A DNA stretch of 64,000 nucleotides from Rhizobium subbaraonis (GCF_900220975.1 NZ_OBQD01000013.1:119829-183828), one strand, 5' to 3'; numbered from the stretch's first letter, positions 7,469 to 16,334 are shown. Numbers and translations: made by a program. The notes: generated by a model not told the origin, from the letters alone.

Positions 7469-8218
7469 AAGTTCACTACCTTCACTGCGATCGACCCCAC
7501 TCAGCCAGCGCTTGTCCTGGATTGCGCATCGCGCCGGGCGCCAAGGATAAGCGGCAGCACTCGGGTCCGCCTCCAGGGTCGACCAAAGACATCGAGCCCC
7601 TCACCGGTGAAATTCCGTCATCGTGCAGAAACGTTCGCGGCAGATTTGAGGGCGAGGCGATCACGCCAGCAGCCAAGCCATGGCGGATCAGCACGGATCA
7701 GATCGTCAAGCGATTTCAGCGCAATACCAGTAAAGACGCAGTGTCGGATTGATCCGTATCGAGGCGGTTCGAACCTGCCCACCCTGGTGGGCGGGTGACC
7801 AAGTCAGGGTCATTGGCGCGGAAGGAGCGAGCAACTCCACACGAAGGAGCACAGATTACGTGCGCGGTTTAGGCTACCGATATCACAGAAAACCGCACGT
7901 CATGCCCCCCACATAAAACATCCGATAATGCATTATCATTCATTTCACTGACTATAGTGAAATTACGAAGATCCCGGCGCTATCTCACAACCTACCTGCT
8001 TCACCCGGAATCTACATGCAAATCGTCGGTCGAGCGCTTTGTGAAGCGAGCAAGCGGCCTGTCACTGGCTCGGGCCTGAGACTGAAAATGGCTTCCATCC
8101 AAACAATTCGGACGCGACGCGATCCGGATTGTTTGTCCCGCGCCACGGACTGACATGCTCCATTGATCTCGATGCGTGGGCTGTCTCGCCCCGCTGCGAC
8201 CCATCTTGGGAGCCGATC
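7469..8218. other. 750-base stretch without a supported gene
   Basis: Open frames here (for example 7522-7752 plus and 7482-7694 minus) lack good ribosome sites and recognisable motifs. The segment holds a GCCCACC/GGTGGGC inverted repeat (7775-7790) and two adjacent palindromes at 7924-7963. It is less GC-rich around 7900-7970 than the genes on either side. Decayed genes of the island may lie here but none could be identified. Confidence 0.6.
7924..7963. repeat. Two adjacent palindromes in an AT-rich region
   Basis: GATAATGCATTATC (7924-7937) is a perfect 14-bp palindrome. Four bases later comes ATTTCACT-N6-AGTGAAAT (7942-7963), a perfect 8-bp-arm inverted repeat. They lie about 260 bases upstream of the next gene and look like tandem operator sites for dimeric repressors, or an excisionase/integrase binding region (inference). 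Confidence 0.5.
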
Positions 8219-8962
8219 ATGCCAAATCCTCTACCGTCGCACCAACCCTTTGGCTGGGGAGCAGTCTTGCTTGGCGTAATTCTACTTGCACCCCTTGGGC
8301 TCCTGGCTTGGCACCTTGCCGATCGGCCGGCATCGCAGTTGAGCCTGCTTGCAGATACAGGTCGTGGTTTTGGAGTATTTCCCCCCGGACCGCCCTGGCT
8401 CTACGGGAAAGCCGGTGCTCGGTATACGCTGACCCTCCATGCCGATCTGGAATGCCCCTACTGCAAGACCTACTTCCCTCTCCTCAAGTCCTGGATCGAC
8501 AAACATCCGGACACGATGCTGGAGTGGAGCCACCTGCCGCTACCCATTCATGAGCCGGCGGCGACTGAACTCGCTCTCATGGCCGAATGTGTCGGCGAAG
8601 CTGAAGGTCACGCGGCCTTCTGGGACGCGGCTACATGGATTTATCGCCATACCCGCAGCGATGGCCGCGGCCTGCCGCCCGGCGTCACCTATTCTGGTAT
8701 CACGCCCACCGTCAAAGCCTGCGTAACCAGCGACCGCGCCAAATCCGTCGTTCGTGCCCAGATGCAAGCAGCCGCAGCCGAGAAGATCGACGCGACGCCG
8801 ACGGTCAAGATACGCGACAGCGAAACGGGGAAATCCCTGCTCCTGCCCGGCCCCGTCGACGGCGATGCACTGCTCTCCGCGTTAGATCTGGTTTCGGCGG
8901 ACGAGATATCGGCGCGCGCCGGCGAAAAACTGCCTGCCGACATCGTCGGCGAGCCCAGGTAG
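8219..8962 (+). CDS. Membrane-anchored DsbA-like thioredoxin-fold protein
   Basis: 247 residues from ATG 8219, placed by a GGGAG ribosome site. One membrane helix (about 15-35, WGAVLLGVILLAPLGLLAW) anchors a periplasmic domain that begins YTLTLHADLECPYCKTYFP, with a CPYC motif (Cys79/Cys82) like classic DsbA. TPTVKIRD marks the cis-Pro loop. Proteins of this size and layout occur in integrative and conjugative elements, where they may help fold the conjugation machinery, but no conjugation gene is seen in this window. It is the third DsbA-fold gene in the island. Confidence 0.75.
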   Translation: MPNPLPSHQPFGWGAVLLGVILLAPLGLLAWHLADRPASQLSLLADTGRGFGVFPPGPPWLYGKAGARYTLTLHADLECPYCKTYFPLLKSWIDKHPDTMLEWSHLPLPIHEPAATELALMAECVGEAEGHAAFWDAATWIYRHTRSDGRGLPPGVTYSGITPTVKACVTSDRAKSVVRAQMQAAAAEKIDATPTVKIRDSETGKSLLLPGPVDGDALLSALDLVSADEISARAGEKLPADIVGEPR

Positions 8963-9144
8963 CCGCGATCTTCAAGGCTTCGGCGCCGGCCCCTCGGCGC
9001 TGATCGACCCCGTTCGCACAGCATCCGCCCGGCGAACGCCATCGCAAGATGGAGGATGCAGACTCGTCAACCATCGATCATCAACCGCCCGGGAGCACGC
9101 CTTTCGGGCAAATGCGTCTTCCGGCATATTCAGGAGCGCATATC

Positions 9145-9708
9145 ATGAGCTTGCAAATCATCAATTTCCAGGGTGTTCCGCATATCGTCACCCCCTACCA
9201 GAAAGGCACCTATATCCGCGAGGACGCCTTCTGGCGGCAATTTCGCATCTCATGTTCGGGAGAACTGTCATTCATGGAAGACAATCCGATCTTCGGAACA
9301 TGGCAGATAAGCTACGGCTTTTTCCTCGGCGAGCGCGGCCTTATCGGCGATGCCATGACTTTGGCGGAAACCCGCATTCGGGAACACAGCTTCGATCTTC
9401 CCGAGGACGCCGTCGGCTTTTCACCCGATATGATTTATATTCGCGACGAGCAGAAGCGGCTCGTCCTTGCCGGCCGGACGCGCGGCAGCCGTATCGACTG
9501 GTGCCGTCCCGTCTCCTCGGAACAAGAGGCGCGAGACATCATCAAGCAGTCCTCCACCCTCCACAGCGAGGGATCCTTCCAGTCAGGATGGGACAATTTC
9601 ACGACAGCTAGGCACCTTCACCTTGATGCCGATAACCTTGAGGGACAATTGGTCGATCCGTTCTGGCGCGAGCACGCGCGAGTAGCCCTTTTGTCCAGGG
9701 GTCAATAA
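9145..9708 (+). CDS. Hypothetical protein of the island
   Basis: 187 residues from ATG 9145, preceded by AGGAG. The sequence is soluble, with no signal peptide, membrane segment or recognised domain; it has many aromatic residues and ends shortly before the integrase gene. It shares the direction of the preceding CPYC protein at a distance of 182 bases. Not recognised; it is probably real given its ribosome site and balanced composition. The next gene converges on it with a 40-base gap. Confidence 0.6.
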   Translation: MSLQIINFQGVPHIVTPYQKGTYIREDAFWRQFRISCSGELSFMEDNPIFGTWQISYGFFLGERGLIGDAMTLAETRIREHSFDLPEDAVGFSPDMIYIRDEQKRLVLAGRTRGSRIDWCRPVSSEQEARDIIKQSSTLHSEGSFQSGWDNFTTARHLHLDADNLEGQLVDPFWREHARVALLSRGQ

Positions 9709-9748
9709 TAAAAGTTGCGGGAGCCAACGGCTCCCGCATCGATACCAG

Positions 9749-11581
9749 TCATCCTGTCCGGGCGAGGCTCTTCCCCTGGTCCTGCCTCATCGCAAGGCAC
9801 ACGGCCATGACCGCGTCGTGGAAGTTCGCATGCGTCACCGCCTCGATCGGAGAAACCCCGTCCAAGTCGTCACAGGGGCGCGCCAGTAAGTGGTAGACCT
9901 GCCAGCTATCCAAATTCCATCCGTGCGTCAGAATCGCCTGTATGAACCTGTCCTTGAGCGGATCAAGATGCCAATCCGGAATTCGACGGCCAAGATTGCC
10001 CAAAGTGAGGGCAAGGAGTTTGCCCGCCCGGACATCGTAGTTGACCGACTGCCTGGCCTTGCCGACTGCCTTGGCAAAATCCACCACCGACAGGTTCTGA
10101 GGGGCGTTGAATATTTCCAGCATCTCAAGACGTTCTCGCTGGACGTCAGTGATTGCCTCCCCGAGAGCAGGCTTTTGCGGCGGAACCGCCGGGAGCCGGC
10201 TGATCGTCGGAGCGCTGTCGTCTCGTTCGTTTCCAGCCGCTGTGCTTGCGAATACCGGATCCTCACCCGTCAGCACGATATCGGATCCCTTTTGGGCGGA
10301 AAGAACAAGCGCGCCAGGAAGGTTCCGGCTCGCCTGTTCGACCCTGCCCTGCTCGAACAGGTCCAGCCGATCCGCCCAGTCCTGCATCATGCGCCGGCGT
10401 TGGTCGACATATTCGGCGTGATTATAGGCGGAACTGACCTTGTCGGGATCGGCATGGGAAAGCTGCGCGTCGACCCAGATTTTCGGATAGCCGATTTCGT
10501 TGAGGGCTGTCGAGATAGTCGCCCTGATGCCGTGTCCGGTCAGTCGATCCTGATAGCCAAGGCGTTTCAGTGCCGCGTTGAGCGTGTTTTCGCTCATCTG
10601 CTTTCGCGGATTCCAGGCATGGGAGAACAGATAGCGCTGCGCTGGCGCGGCAAGTTTCAGCATATGCCTGACGACCTCGATCGCCTGCACCGACAGCGGC
10701 ACGATGTAGGGCGGAACATCGCGGGGGCTCTTCCGGCGCTTGCGCATTTCCAGTTGCAGCTGCTTCACGATCTCCGGCGGGATGATCCACAATCCCTTGC
10801 CGAGATCGAACTGGTCCGGGGTCGCCAGCCGCAACTCCCCGGTTCTGACGCCCGTCAGCATCAGGAGCCGCAGGCCCAACTGTGTCGGCAGCGCACCGGG
10901 ATAGTTTCGCACCATGCGCAGGAAGGCGGGAAGCTCTTCCATCCGCAGATAGGGGTTGTGCCGCACCGGCGGCTGAGGAGCGGCAACGGCATCGAGATCC
11001 GATGCGGGGTTGTTTTCCATATCCGGCACCACGACGAGCGCATAGCGGAACATCTGGTTCAGCCATGTCCGTACCTTGTCCGCGACGGAGAAACTCTTGC
11101 GGCGCTCGATACGGTCGACAACGGCAAGAAGGTCATGCCGCCTGATCTCGCGGATCGGCCGCTTGCCGAGCTTGGGCAGGACGTCCTTCGCGAAGATGCG
11201 CCGGATTTGGGTCAGCGTCGTTTGACGCCCTTCCTTGAGCGCAAGCGACCGGCGCTCGAACCATCGTTGATAGACGACCCGGAAGGTATTGCTATCGGAA
11301 CTTGAGAGCGCGCGCCTTTTTTCTTCGCGATGAACCTGCGGATCGTTTCCCCCCGCGAGGACCGCGTTGGCTTCGTCACGGAGAGCGCGCGCCTGCTGAA
11401 GGCTGAGTTCGGGATAGGTCCCGAGTGAAAGACGCCTGCGCCTGTCGGCCCAGATGTAGCGATAGTGCCACGATTTCACGCCGTTCGCCGCAACGAACAG
11501 AGACAGACCGTCCGAATCGTTGATCGTGTAGCCCTTGGCGGATTTCTTAGCCTGTCGAATGACGACGTCGGTAAGTGCCAT
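9749..11581 (-). CDS. P4-type tyrosine integrase with C-terminal MbcA/Xre-antitoxin-like extension
   Basis: 610 residues. The N-terminal arm-binding domain (about 1-90, ALTDVVIRQAKKSAKGYTINDSDGLSL) and a catalytic domain (about 200-400) with TGVRTGELR, HGIRATIST, LSHADPDKVSSAYNH supply the Arg, His-x-x-Arg, His and Tyr of a tyrosine recombinase. After about residue 480 there is an extra segment (about 495-605) with NLGRRIPDWHLD, WQVYHLLARP and GVSPIEAV, resembling MbcA/ParS/Xre antitoxin-type C-terminal domains. Ordinary P4-type integrases are about 400 residues. ATG 11581 has AGGAG upstream. Its 5' side faces the 3' end of tRNA-Gly, the presumed attachment site. Confidence 0.88.
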   Translation of the reverse strand: MALTDVVIRQAKKSAKGYTINDSDGLSLFVAANGVKSWHYRYIWADRRRRLSLGTYPELSLQQARALRDEANAVLAGGNDPQVHREEKRRALSSSDSNTFRVVYQRWFERRSLALKEGRQTTLTQIRRIFAKDVLPKLGKRPIREIRRHDLLAVVDRIERRKSFSVADKVRTWLNQMFRYALVVVPDMENNPASDLDAVAAPQPPVRHNPYLRMEELPAFLRMVRNYPGALPTQLGLRLLMLTGVRTGELRLATPDQFDLGKGLWIIPPEIVKQLQLEMRKRRKSPRDVPPYIVPLSVQAIEVVRHMLKLAAPAQRYLFSHAWNPRKQMSENTLNAALKRLGYQDRLTGHGIRATISTALNEIGYPKIWVDAQLSHADPDKVSSAYNHAEYVDQRRRMMQDWADRLDLFEQGRVEQASRNLPGALVLSAQKGSDIVLTGEDPVFASTAAGNERDDSAPTISRLPAVPPQKPALGEAITDVQRERLEMLEIFNAPQNLSVVDFAKAVGKARQSVNYDVRAGKLLALTLGNLGRRIPDWHLDPLKDRFIQAILTHGWNLDSWQVYHLLARPCDDLDGVSPIEAVTHANFHDAVMAVCLAMRQDQGKSLARTG

Positions 11582-11674
11582 GTTCCAACTCCTGATTTTT
11601 AGGTCAGGGCCGGATTTTTGGCTCGCTCGCCTCACACCTCCAGCAACAATCCGGAACCGTCAGCGCCCGCTTTG

Positions 11675-11695
11675 ATGTACCATCTAATGTACCAT
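11675..11695. repeat. Direct repeat upstream of the integrase gene
   Basis: ATGTACCAT occurs twice 12 bp apart (11675-11683 and 11687-11695), between the integrase start and tRNA-Gly. Such short direct repeats near attachment sites are candidate integrase arm-type binding sites. Confidence 0.45.
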
Positions 11696-11777
11696 TTTGG
11701 GGTGGCTGTGGGTGGTTTCCGGTGGACGTCACTGGACTGCAATAAGGCGATTATCCTTCCAATTTCAATGGCTTGCA

Positions 11778-11793
11778 GAATTCCATGGAATTC
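11778..11793. repeat. Perfect 16-bp palindrome beside the island boundary
   Basis: GAATTCCATGGAATTC reads the same on both strands and lies 15 bases outside the tRNA-Gly CCA end. It could be a recombination-directionality or integrase site, or chance; no function is shown. Confidence 0.4.
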
Positions 11794-11807
11794 GGCGGAA
11801 GCCATGA

Positions 11808-11881
11808 TGGAGCGGGTAGCGGGAATCGAACCCGCGTATTCAGCTTGGAAGGCTGCTGCTCTACCATTGAGCTATACCCGC
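11808..11881 (-). tRNA. tRNA-Gly (anticodon TCC)
   Basis: The minus strand folds as a complete cloverleaf: acceptor GCGGGTA/TACCCGC, anticodon loop CTTCCAA, T-arm GGTTCGATTCC, encoded CCA at 11808-11810. The CCA end faces the integrase gene, making this the likely insertion site of the left island. Confidence 0.95.
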
Positions 11882-11907
11882 GGCGTGGTCCGATCCTCGT
11901 GACAGAA

Positions 11908-11992
11908 TGGTGGAGGGAGTTGGATTTGAACCAACGTAGGCTGAGCCAACGGATTTACAGTCCGTCCCCTTTAACCACTCGGGCATCCCTCC
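11908..11992 (-). tRNA. tRNA-Tyr (anticodon GTA)
   Basis: A class II tRNA with a long variable arm: acceptor GGAGGGA/TCCCTCC, anticodon loop CTGTAAA, T-arm GGTTCAAATCC and encoded CCA at 11908-11910. It lies 26 bases upstream of tRNA-Gly on the same strand, so the two are probably co-transcribed. Confidence 0.95.
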
Positions 11993-12209
11993 ATTATTCC
12001 GTCGGGATCAAGCGACCAAGTATGTTCAGATCGAAGTCTTGTTTCTGCCGGAGCAGTGCGCCCCCTCAATCTGCGCCGGGTATATGACCGCCCCGTTTCT
12101 TCCTGTCAACACAGTGCCTTGGAAAAAGTTGGGAAAAAATGCATCGCCTTCCCCGCCCCCGGCACGATCAATGGAATTGCGCAATCCGCACCGGCAGCTA
12201 TAAGGCGCT

Positions 12210-13085
12210 ATGAGCAAAGATGACGCTGGCGGCAAGAGCGCCAAAGACACCCATTACGCAAAGCTTCGGCGCGCGCATCGCGACCAGAAGCGCGAACGTG
12301 GCGAAATACCGACGCCGAAGAGCGACCGCCGCCACAAGCAGGCGGAAGGCTGGAAGGCGCCGGCGCTCGCGCCCGACCAGGTGTTTCTCTATGGCCTTCA
12401 TACGGTGCGTGCCGCACTCGACAATCCGGAACGGCAGATCATCCGCCTTTCGGTCACGCAGAATGCCGCCCAGCGCCTCGACCTGCCCGACCCGGCAACA
12501 CTTCCCTATCCTGTGGAAAACGTCTTGCCGTCCGATATCGACAAGATCCTCGGGCCGGAGGCGATCCATCAAGGCGTGATGCTCGAGACCCGACCGCTGC
12601 CGGTTCGCAGGCTTGGCGCGCTCAAGGAGAGCCCGCTGATCCTCGTGCTCGATCAGGTGACGGATCCGCACAATGTCGGCGCGATCCTGCGCACGGCGGT
12701 TGCCTTTGGCGCCGGCGCCGTCATCACCACCATGCGCCACTCCCCCACCGAATCGGGCGTGCTCGCAAAATCGGCCTCCGGCGCGCTCGAACTGATCCCT
12801 TACATCCAGATCACCAACCTTGCGGACGCTCTGGAGGAACTGCACGCGCTCGGCTTCACGTCGATCGGTCTAGATTCGGAAGGACCGGCGCCGTTCGAGG
12901 CCACGCTTTCAGGCGACAAGGTCGCGCTGGTGCTCGGATCGGAGGGCAAGGGCTTGCGGCAGAAGACGAGAGCAACCTGCAAGGCGCTGGCCCGCCTCGA
13001 CATGCCGGGCGCGATCAAGTCGCTGAACGTTTCGAACGCCGCGGCCATCGCACTCTATGCGGCGCGACAGTTTCTGGCAAAATAG
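12210..13085 (+). CDS. rlmB: 23S rRNA (guanosine-2'-O-)-methyltransferase, TrmH/SpoU family
   Basis: 291 residues. The basic N-terminal tail and substrate-binding domain (about 55-130) precede a SPOUT knot domain with the three family motifs DPHNVGAILRTA, LVLGSEGKGLR and SLNVSNAAAIALY. It 2'-O-methylates G2251 in the peptidyl-transferase loop of 23S rRNA using S-adenosylmethionine. Its position next to a tRNA-Tyr/tRNA-Gly cluster is core chromosome. A TrmH paralogue acting on tRNA is possible, but the extra N-terminal domain favours RlmB. Confidence 0.9.
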   Translation: MSKDDAGGKSAKDTHYAKLRRAHRDQKRERGEIPTPKSDRRHKQAEGWKAPALAPDQVFLYGLHTVRAALDNPERQIIRLSVTQNAAQRLDLPDPATLPYPVENVLPSDIDKILGPEAIHQGVMLETRPLPVRRLGALKESPLILVLDQVTDPHNVGAILRTAVAFGAGAVITTMRHSPTESGVLAKSASGALELIPYIQITNLADALEELHALGFTSIGLDSEGPAPFEATLSGDKVALVLGSEGKGLRQKTRATCKALARLDMPGAIKSLNVSNAAAIALYAARQFLAK

Positions 13086-13175
13086 TCCCCGCCCTGCGAC
13101 CAGAGGATAGACCGACCAGCGTATACGCGTCGCCGACGCATTCGCGTGGGAGCGGCGGGCGTCACGCAACCGGAC

Positions 13176-13451
13176 TCACAAGGCAGCAGGCGTAGCCGCG
13201 GGCTGCCCCGTGGTAGCCGCCGCGGGGCATTCGTCCTGCACCTTCTTCCAGTTGGGGACGTTCAGCGCCATCTCGCAGCGGGCGAGATAGCGCCGGCCAT
13301 CGACATTGAGGCACGCCACCGCTCCCAGCTGATGGCGGCTGCCATCGCGGTTGCGACAGGTGCAGCCGGTGTGCTGCGCCGCATCCGCCGCCCACGCGGC
13401 AGCGTCCACCAAAGCAAGCAGAAATACCAGCAGGCAAAGCAAGAGCCGCAT
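13176..13451 (-). CDS. Small exported cysteine-containing hypothetical protein
   Basis: 91 residues: a clear signal peptide (RLLLCLLVFLLALVDAAAWA, cleavage near residue 22), then a mature part of about 70 residues with Cys in TGCTCRN, ACLN, ARCEM and DECP. The even spacing suggests a disulfide-stabilised periplasmic protein. No family function is recognised. It converges with rlmB (90-base gap). Confidence 0.65.
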   Translation of the reverse strand: MRLLLCLLVFLLALVDAAAWAADAAQHTGCTCRNRDGSRHQLGAVACLNVDGRRYLARCEMALNVPNWKKVQDECPAAATTGQPAATPAAL

Positions 13452-13611
13452 CGATCGCCTCCGCGTACCCTCTCCACCCGACAGTGTAGCCCCTTTCCCG
13501 CGGCTGTCGAGACAACGAGCCGCCGCGCGTCTCGGAACACGGCAACAGGCCCGCCGGACGACTGTCCCACGGGCCCTAAAATTCCGCTCGACGCGTTCAG
13601 TCCGGCAGTTC

Positions 13612-14235
13612 TCAGCCTGCCAGCTTCAGCGAGCCGAGGCCGGAGATCGTCGCTTCGGCCTCGGAAATGGCCGTCGCCTTCTGGTCGGCGCCGAGGTTCA
13701 GGCCCTCCGCACGGACGAACTCGACGTCGGTGATGCCGATGAAGCCGAACACCGCCGTCAGGTAGCTTTCCTGATGGTCCATGGCCGCGGCCGGCCCGCT
13801 GCTGTAGTGGCCGCCGCGGGTGGAGACGACGATCACCTTCTTGCCGGTGGCAAGTCCCTCCGGACCATTCGCGGTGTAGCGGAAGGTCTTTCCCGCCACG
13901 GCAATGCGATCGATCCATGCCTTCAGCTGGCTCGGCAGCGAGAAATTGTACATCGGCGCGCCGACGACAATCGTATCGGCGGCGAGGAACTCATCGAGGA
14001 CGATGGCGCTGTTCCTCACGTCGGCTGCAACCTGCGCATCCAGTTCGCCAGGCTTGGCGTTGGCGGCCATCAGATGGGCGCCGGTCAGGTGCGGAAGCGC
14101 CTCGGCGACGAGGTCGCGATAAGTGACGGTTGCGGACGGATCGTCGGCCTTGATCTGCGCCACGATCGCTGCCGTCAGGCGACGGGACACGGAGTGGTCT
14201 CCGAGAATGCCGGAGTCGATATGGAGGACGTTCAT
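13612..14235 (-). CDS. azoR: FMN-dependent NADH-azoreductase
   Basis: 207 residues with the flavodoxin-like fold of AzoR: the FMN phosphate loop near the N-terminus (HIDSGILGDHSVSRRL), APMYNFSLPSQLKAWIDRI and the TRGGHYSS loop. It reduces quinones and azo bonds by two-electron transfer from NADH and protects against thiol and quinone stress. ATG 14235 fits the family N-terminus (MNVLHIDSG). It is divergent from a LysR gene with a TGTTTC-N6-GAAACA operator between them, so that regulator likely controls it. Confidence 0.92.
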   Translation of the reverse strand: MNVLHIDSGILGDHSVSRRLTAAIVAQIKADDPSATVTYRDLVAEALPHLTGAHLMAANAKPGELDAQVAADVRNSAIVLDEFLAADTIVVGAPMYNFSLPSQLKAWIDRIAVAGKTFRYTANGPEGLATGKKVIVVSTRGGHYSSGPAAAMDHQESYLTAVFGFIGITDVEFVRAEGLNLGADQKATAISEAEATISGLGSLKLAG

Positions 14236-14320
14236 GATGTGGTGCCTCTGTGTTGAATTCGGTTGACACCTATATGTCGCGAAAACAATCAGCCGATTAG
14301 CCGGCCCAAATCCAATTGAC

Positions 14321-14338
14321 TGTTTCCCTGCAGAAACA
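14321..14338. promoter_or_regulatory. Candidate LysR operator between azoR and its regulator
   Basis: TGTTTC-CCTGCA-GAAACA is a perfect inverted repeat with 6-bp arms, placed in the divergent azoR/LysR interval about 30 bases before the LysR start. T-N11-A-like symmetry and position fit a LysR-type binding site. Confidence 0.5.
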
Positions 14339-14367
14339 ATAATGGCGATCGCCCGAAAGGAAGCCCC

Positions 14368-15314
14368 ATGCAGGACCTGAACGACCTCGCCCTTTTCGCC
14401 GCCGTCGTGAAGCACAGGGGGTTCACGGCTGCCGCCAATGCCCTCGGCGTGCCGAAATCCAAAATCTCCAAGCGTGTTGCACAGCTTGAGGAGCAGCTCG
14501 GCGTGCGTCTGCTGGAGCGCTCGACCCGCAAGCTGCGCGTGACCGATATCGGCCAGACGTTCTACGAGCGCTGCGAGACGATACTTGCCGGAGTGGACGC
14601 GGCGGAAGCTGTCATCGCCGCAGCCAAGTCGGAACCGGCCGGTCCGGTACGGCTGGCGATGCCACCTGGCTTTGCACCGATCCTTGCAAACATCCTGCCG
14701 ACGTTTCTCAAGCGCTTTCCCGATATCCGCCTGGCGATCCTGATGACCAATCGCCCCGTCGATCTGATCGAGGAGCGTGTCGACGTCGCGCTGAGGGTGC
14801 GGGCCAGCTATGACGGCGACCAGTCGATCGTGGTTCGCAAATTCGGCGACACGCGCCAGCTATTGGCGGCAAGCCCGGCATTCATCGCGCGCCATGGCCC
14901 GATCACTTTCGAAAACCTGGCGCAGATGCCGACGATCGCGATGCAGGAAAATCCGGGCCGCGCCATCTGGACGCTCGTCGACGACGCCGGCGCCTTTCGC
15001 GACGTCGCCCATAATCCGGTCCTCTCCTGCATCGATTCGGCATCCTCGAACGCGCAGCGATCGAAGGTATCGGCGTCGGGCTGCTGCCGGACACCATCGC
15101 CGAAAGAGGTTTCCGCGCCGGCGTGCTCACCCCCGTTCTCCCCCGATGGGGTTCCCCGCAGTCGAGCATGCATGCCGCCTTCACCTCCCGTCACGGAATG
15201 CTGCCGGCGGTCCGCGCCCTGATCGACTTCCTCGCCGAAACGCTGCCCCACACCGTCCAAATGTGCAAGGAAACCGTTTCGCCGACGCCGGCCAGTCTCG
15301 ACTGGACGATCTGA
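14368..15314 (+). pseudogene. LysR-family regulator of azoR, interrupted by a one-base deletion
   Basis: The N-terminal HTH (residues 1-60, FTAAANALGVPKSKISKRVAQLEE) and most of the effector domain read correctly to about 15034. The frame then goes wrong: the expected continuation (FGILERAAIEGIGVGLLPD, then RWGSPQSSMHAAFTSRHG) is encoded one frame back, ending at 15314. One missing base in ATCGATTCGGC (15031-15041) explains it. The uninterrupted frame would otherwise end in an unrelated Ser/Pro/Arg-rich tail at 15222. If the deletion is real, azoR has lost normal control; a sequencing error is equally possible. Confidence 0.75.
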
Positions 15315-15365
15315 GGGCATTTTTCGCTTTACAGCCGGAAAGAATATGCTACTCCCTCCCCGAGT

Positions 15366-15441
<76 letters not shown>

Positions 15442-15449
15442 ACAATTTC

Positions 15450-15480
15450 AAGGGGTTAGGGTGAGCCCTAGCCCCTTTTT
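15450..15480 (+). terminator. Rho-independent terminator after tRNA-Thr
   Basis: AGGGGTTAGGG and CCCTAGCCCC form a stem with a short TGAG loop, followed by TTTTT, ten bases after the tRNA CCA. Confidence 0.85.
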
Positions 15481-15585
15481 CATGCGCCATCACTTTCCGC
15501 AATTACCTTGTTTTTCGGGGATTCTCCTGAATTTCCGGCCGTTCCATGGCGCAGAAAAGCCCGCGTCCAGTGATGGGAAGCGGGC

Positions 15586-15930
15586 TCAACTCGGAACTGG
15601 CGGAACGGCCGGGCAAACCGCCAGCCATCCGACGGTGCATGCCCAAGCGTTGTAAGCGGCAACCCCCTGAATGATTGTGCTCAAGGCGACAAGCGCGGCC
15701 GTGACCGTCACGATGACAGCAGAAGCCTTCTGCCACCAGGACAGGACGAGCAATTTCTGAACCTTGAGCAACCGACCATTCCAATAGAACGCGCCTTTCC
15801 TGTCGATCCCGAGATTGTTCAACTCCGATATGCCGATTTGGCGAATCCCTTCGGGCCATTCCTCGGGGTCTGGAACGGAAATCGGCACTTCGCGCAACGC
15901 TCTTTCACGCTCCTGCTCGCTGTAGCCCAT
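15586..15930 (-). CDS. Hypothetical protein with one membrane segment
   Basis: 114 residues: a charged N-terminal half (EWPEGIRQIGISELNNLGID) and a hydrophobic stretch (about 68-92, ASAVIVTVTAALVALSTIIQG) near the C-terminus, with two Cys close to the end. Possibly a tail-anchored inner-membrane protein. No family recognised. It stands alone between tRNA-Thr and the cspA leader. Confidence 0.6.
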   Translation of the reverse strand: MGYSEQERERALREVPISVPDPEEWPEGIRQIGISELNNLGIDRKGAFYWNGRLLKVQKLLVLSWWQKASAVIVTVTAALVALSTIIQGVAAYNAWACTVGWLAVCPAVPPVPS

Positions 15931-16334
15931 TCAGTGTCCCTCCGGTTTGCCGGAAACCACAGAACAAGCCAAATGCGTGATCACGTCAAGCGGCGCGTGC
16001 CCATGCCGGCGGTGAGTCGGCGGCATTCACGCCGGTCTTTCTTTCCGACGCTTCCGGCGTGGCCCTCGTCCAGCGCGCGAGGGCCTGCGCGAGCGTTCTG
16101 GGAAATAAACTTCTTCACAAAACCAAGATCTTACAAACCTTTCGCGGCGAAGCTTCCCAATAAAAGGCGATGGCACCATTGTAATATTCCAAATTGAGTT
16201 TATATATTGGCCATCGACCATTGCTTGTGACGCCGGTCCAGAGCTTCGCTCCCGTCGGATTTCCTCTCAACACATCGATCTAATCCCGCAAGGCATGTCG
16301 GGAACAACAGCGATTGCTTCGAAAGGAAATCGTT
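15931..16334. other. Gap holding the cspA promoter and leader
   Basis: About 400 bases with no supported gene. The right half is AT-rich (16110-16215) and includes candidate promoter elements such as TTGAGT...TATATT (16195-16209). The distance to the cspA ATG (about 120 bases) would give a long 5' leader, as is usual for cold-shock mRNAs. Confidence 0.5.

Noticed and set aside
7482..7694. Minus-strand frame of 70 codons in the island gap
   Set aside because: No ribosome site and no recognisable domain; a decayed gene cannot be demonstrated.
9890..11305. Long open frame of 471 codons on the plus strand opposite the integrase
   Set aside because: Antisense shadow of a high-GC gene; no ribosome site, domain or plausible composition.
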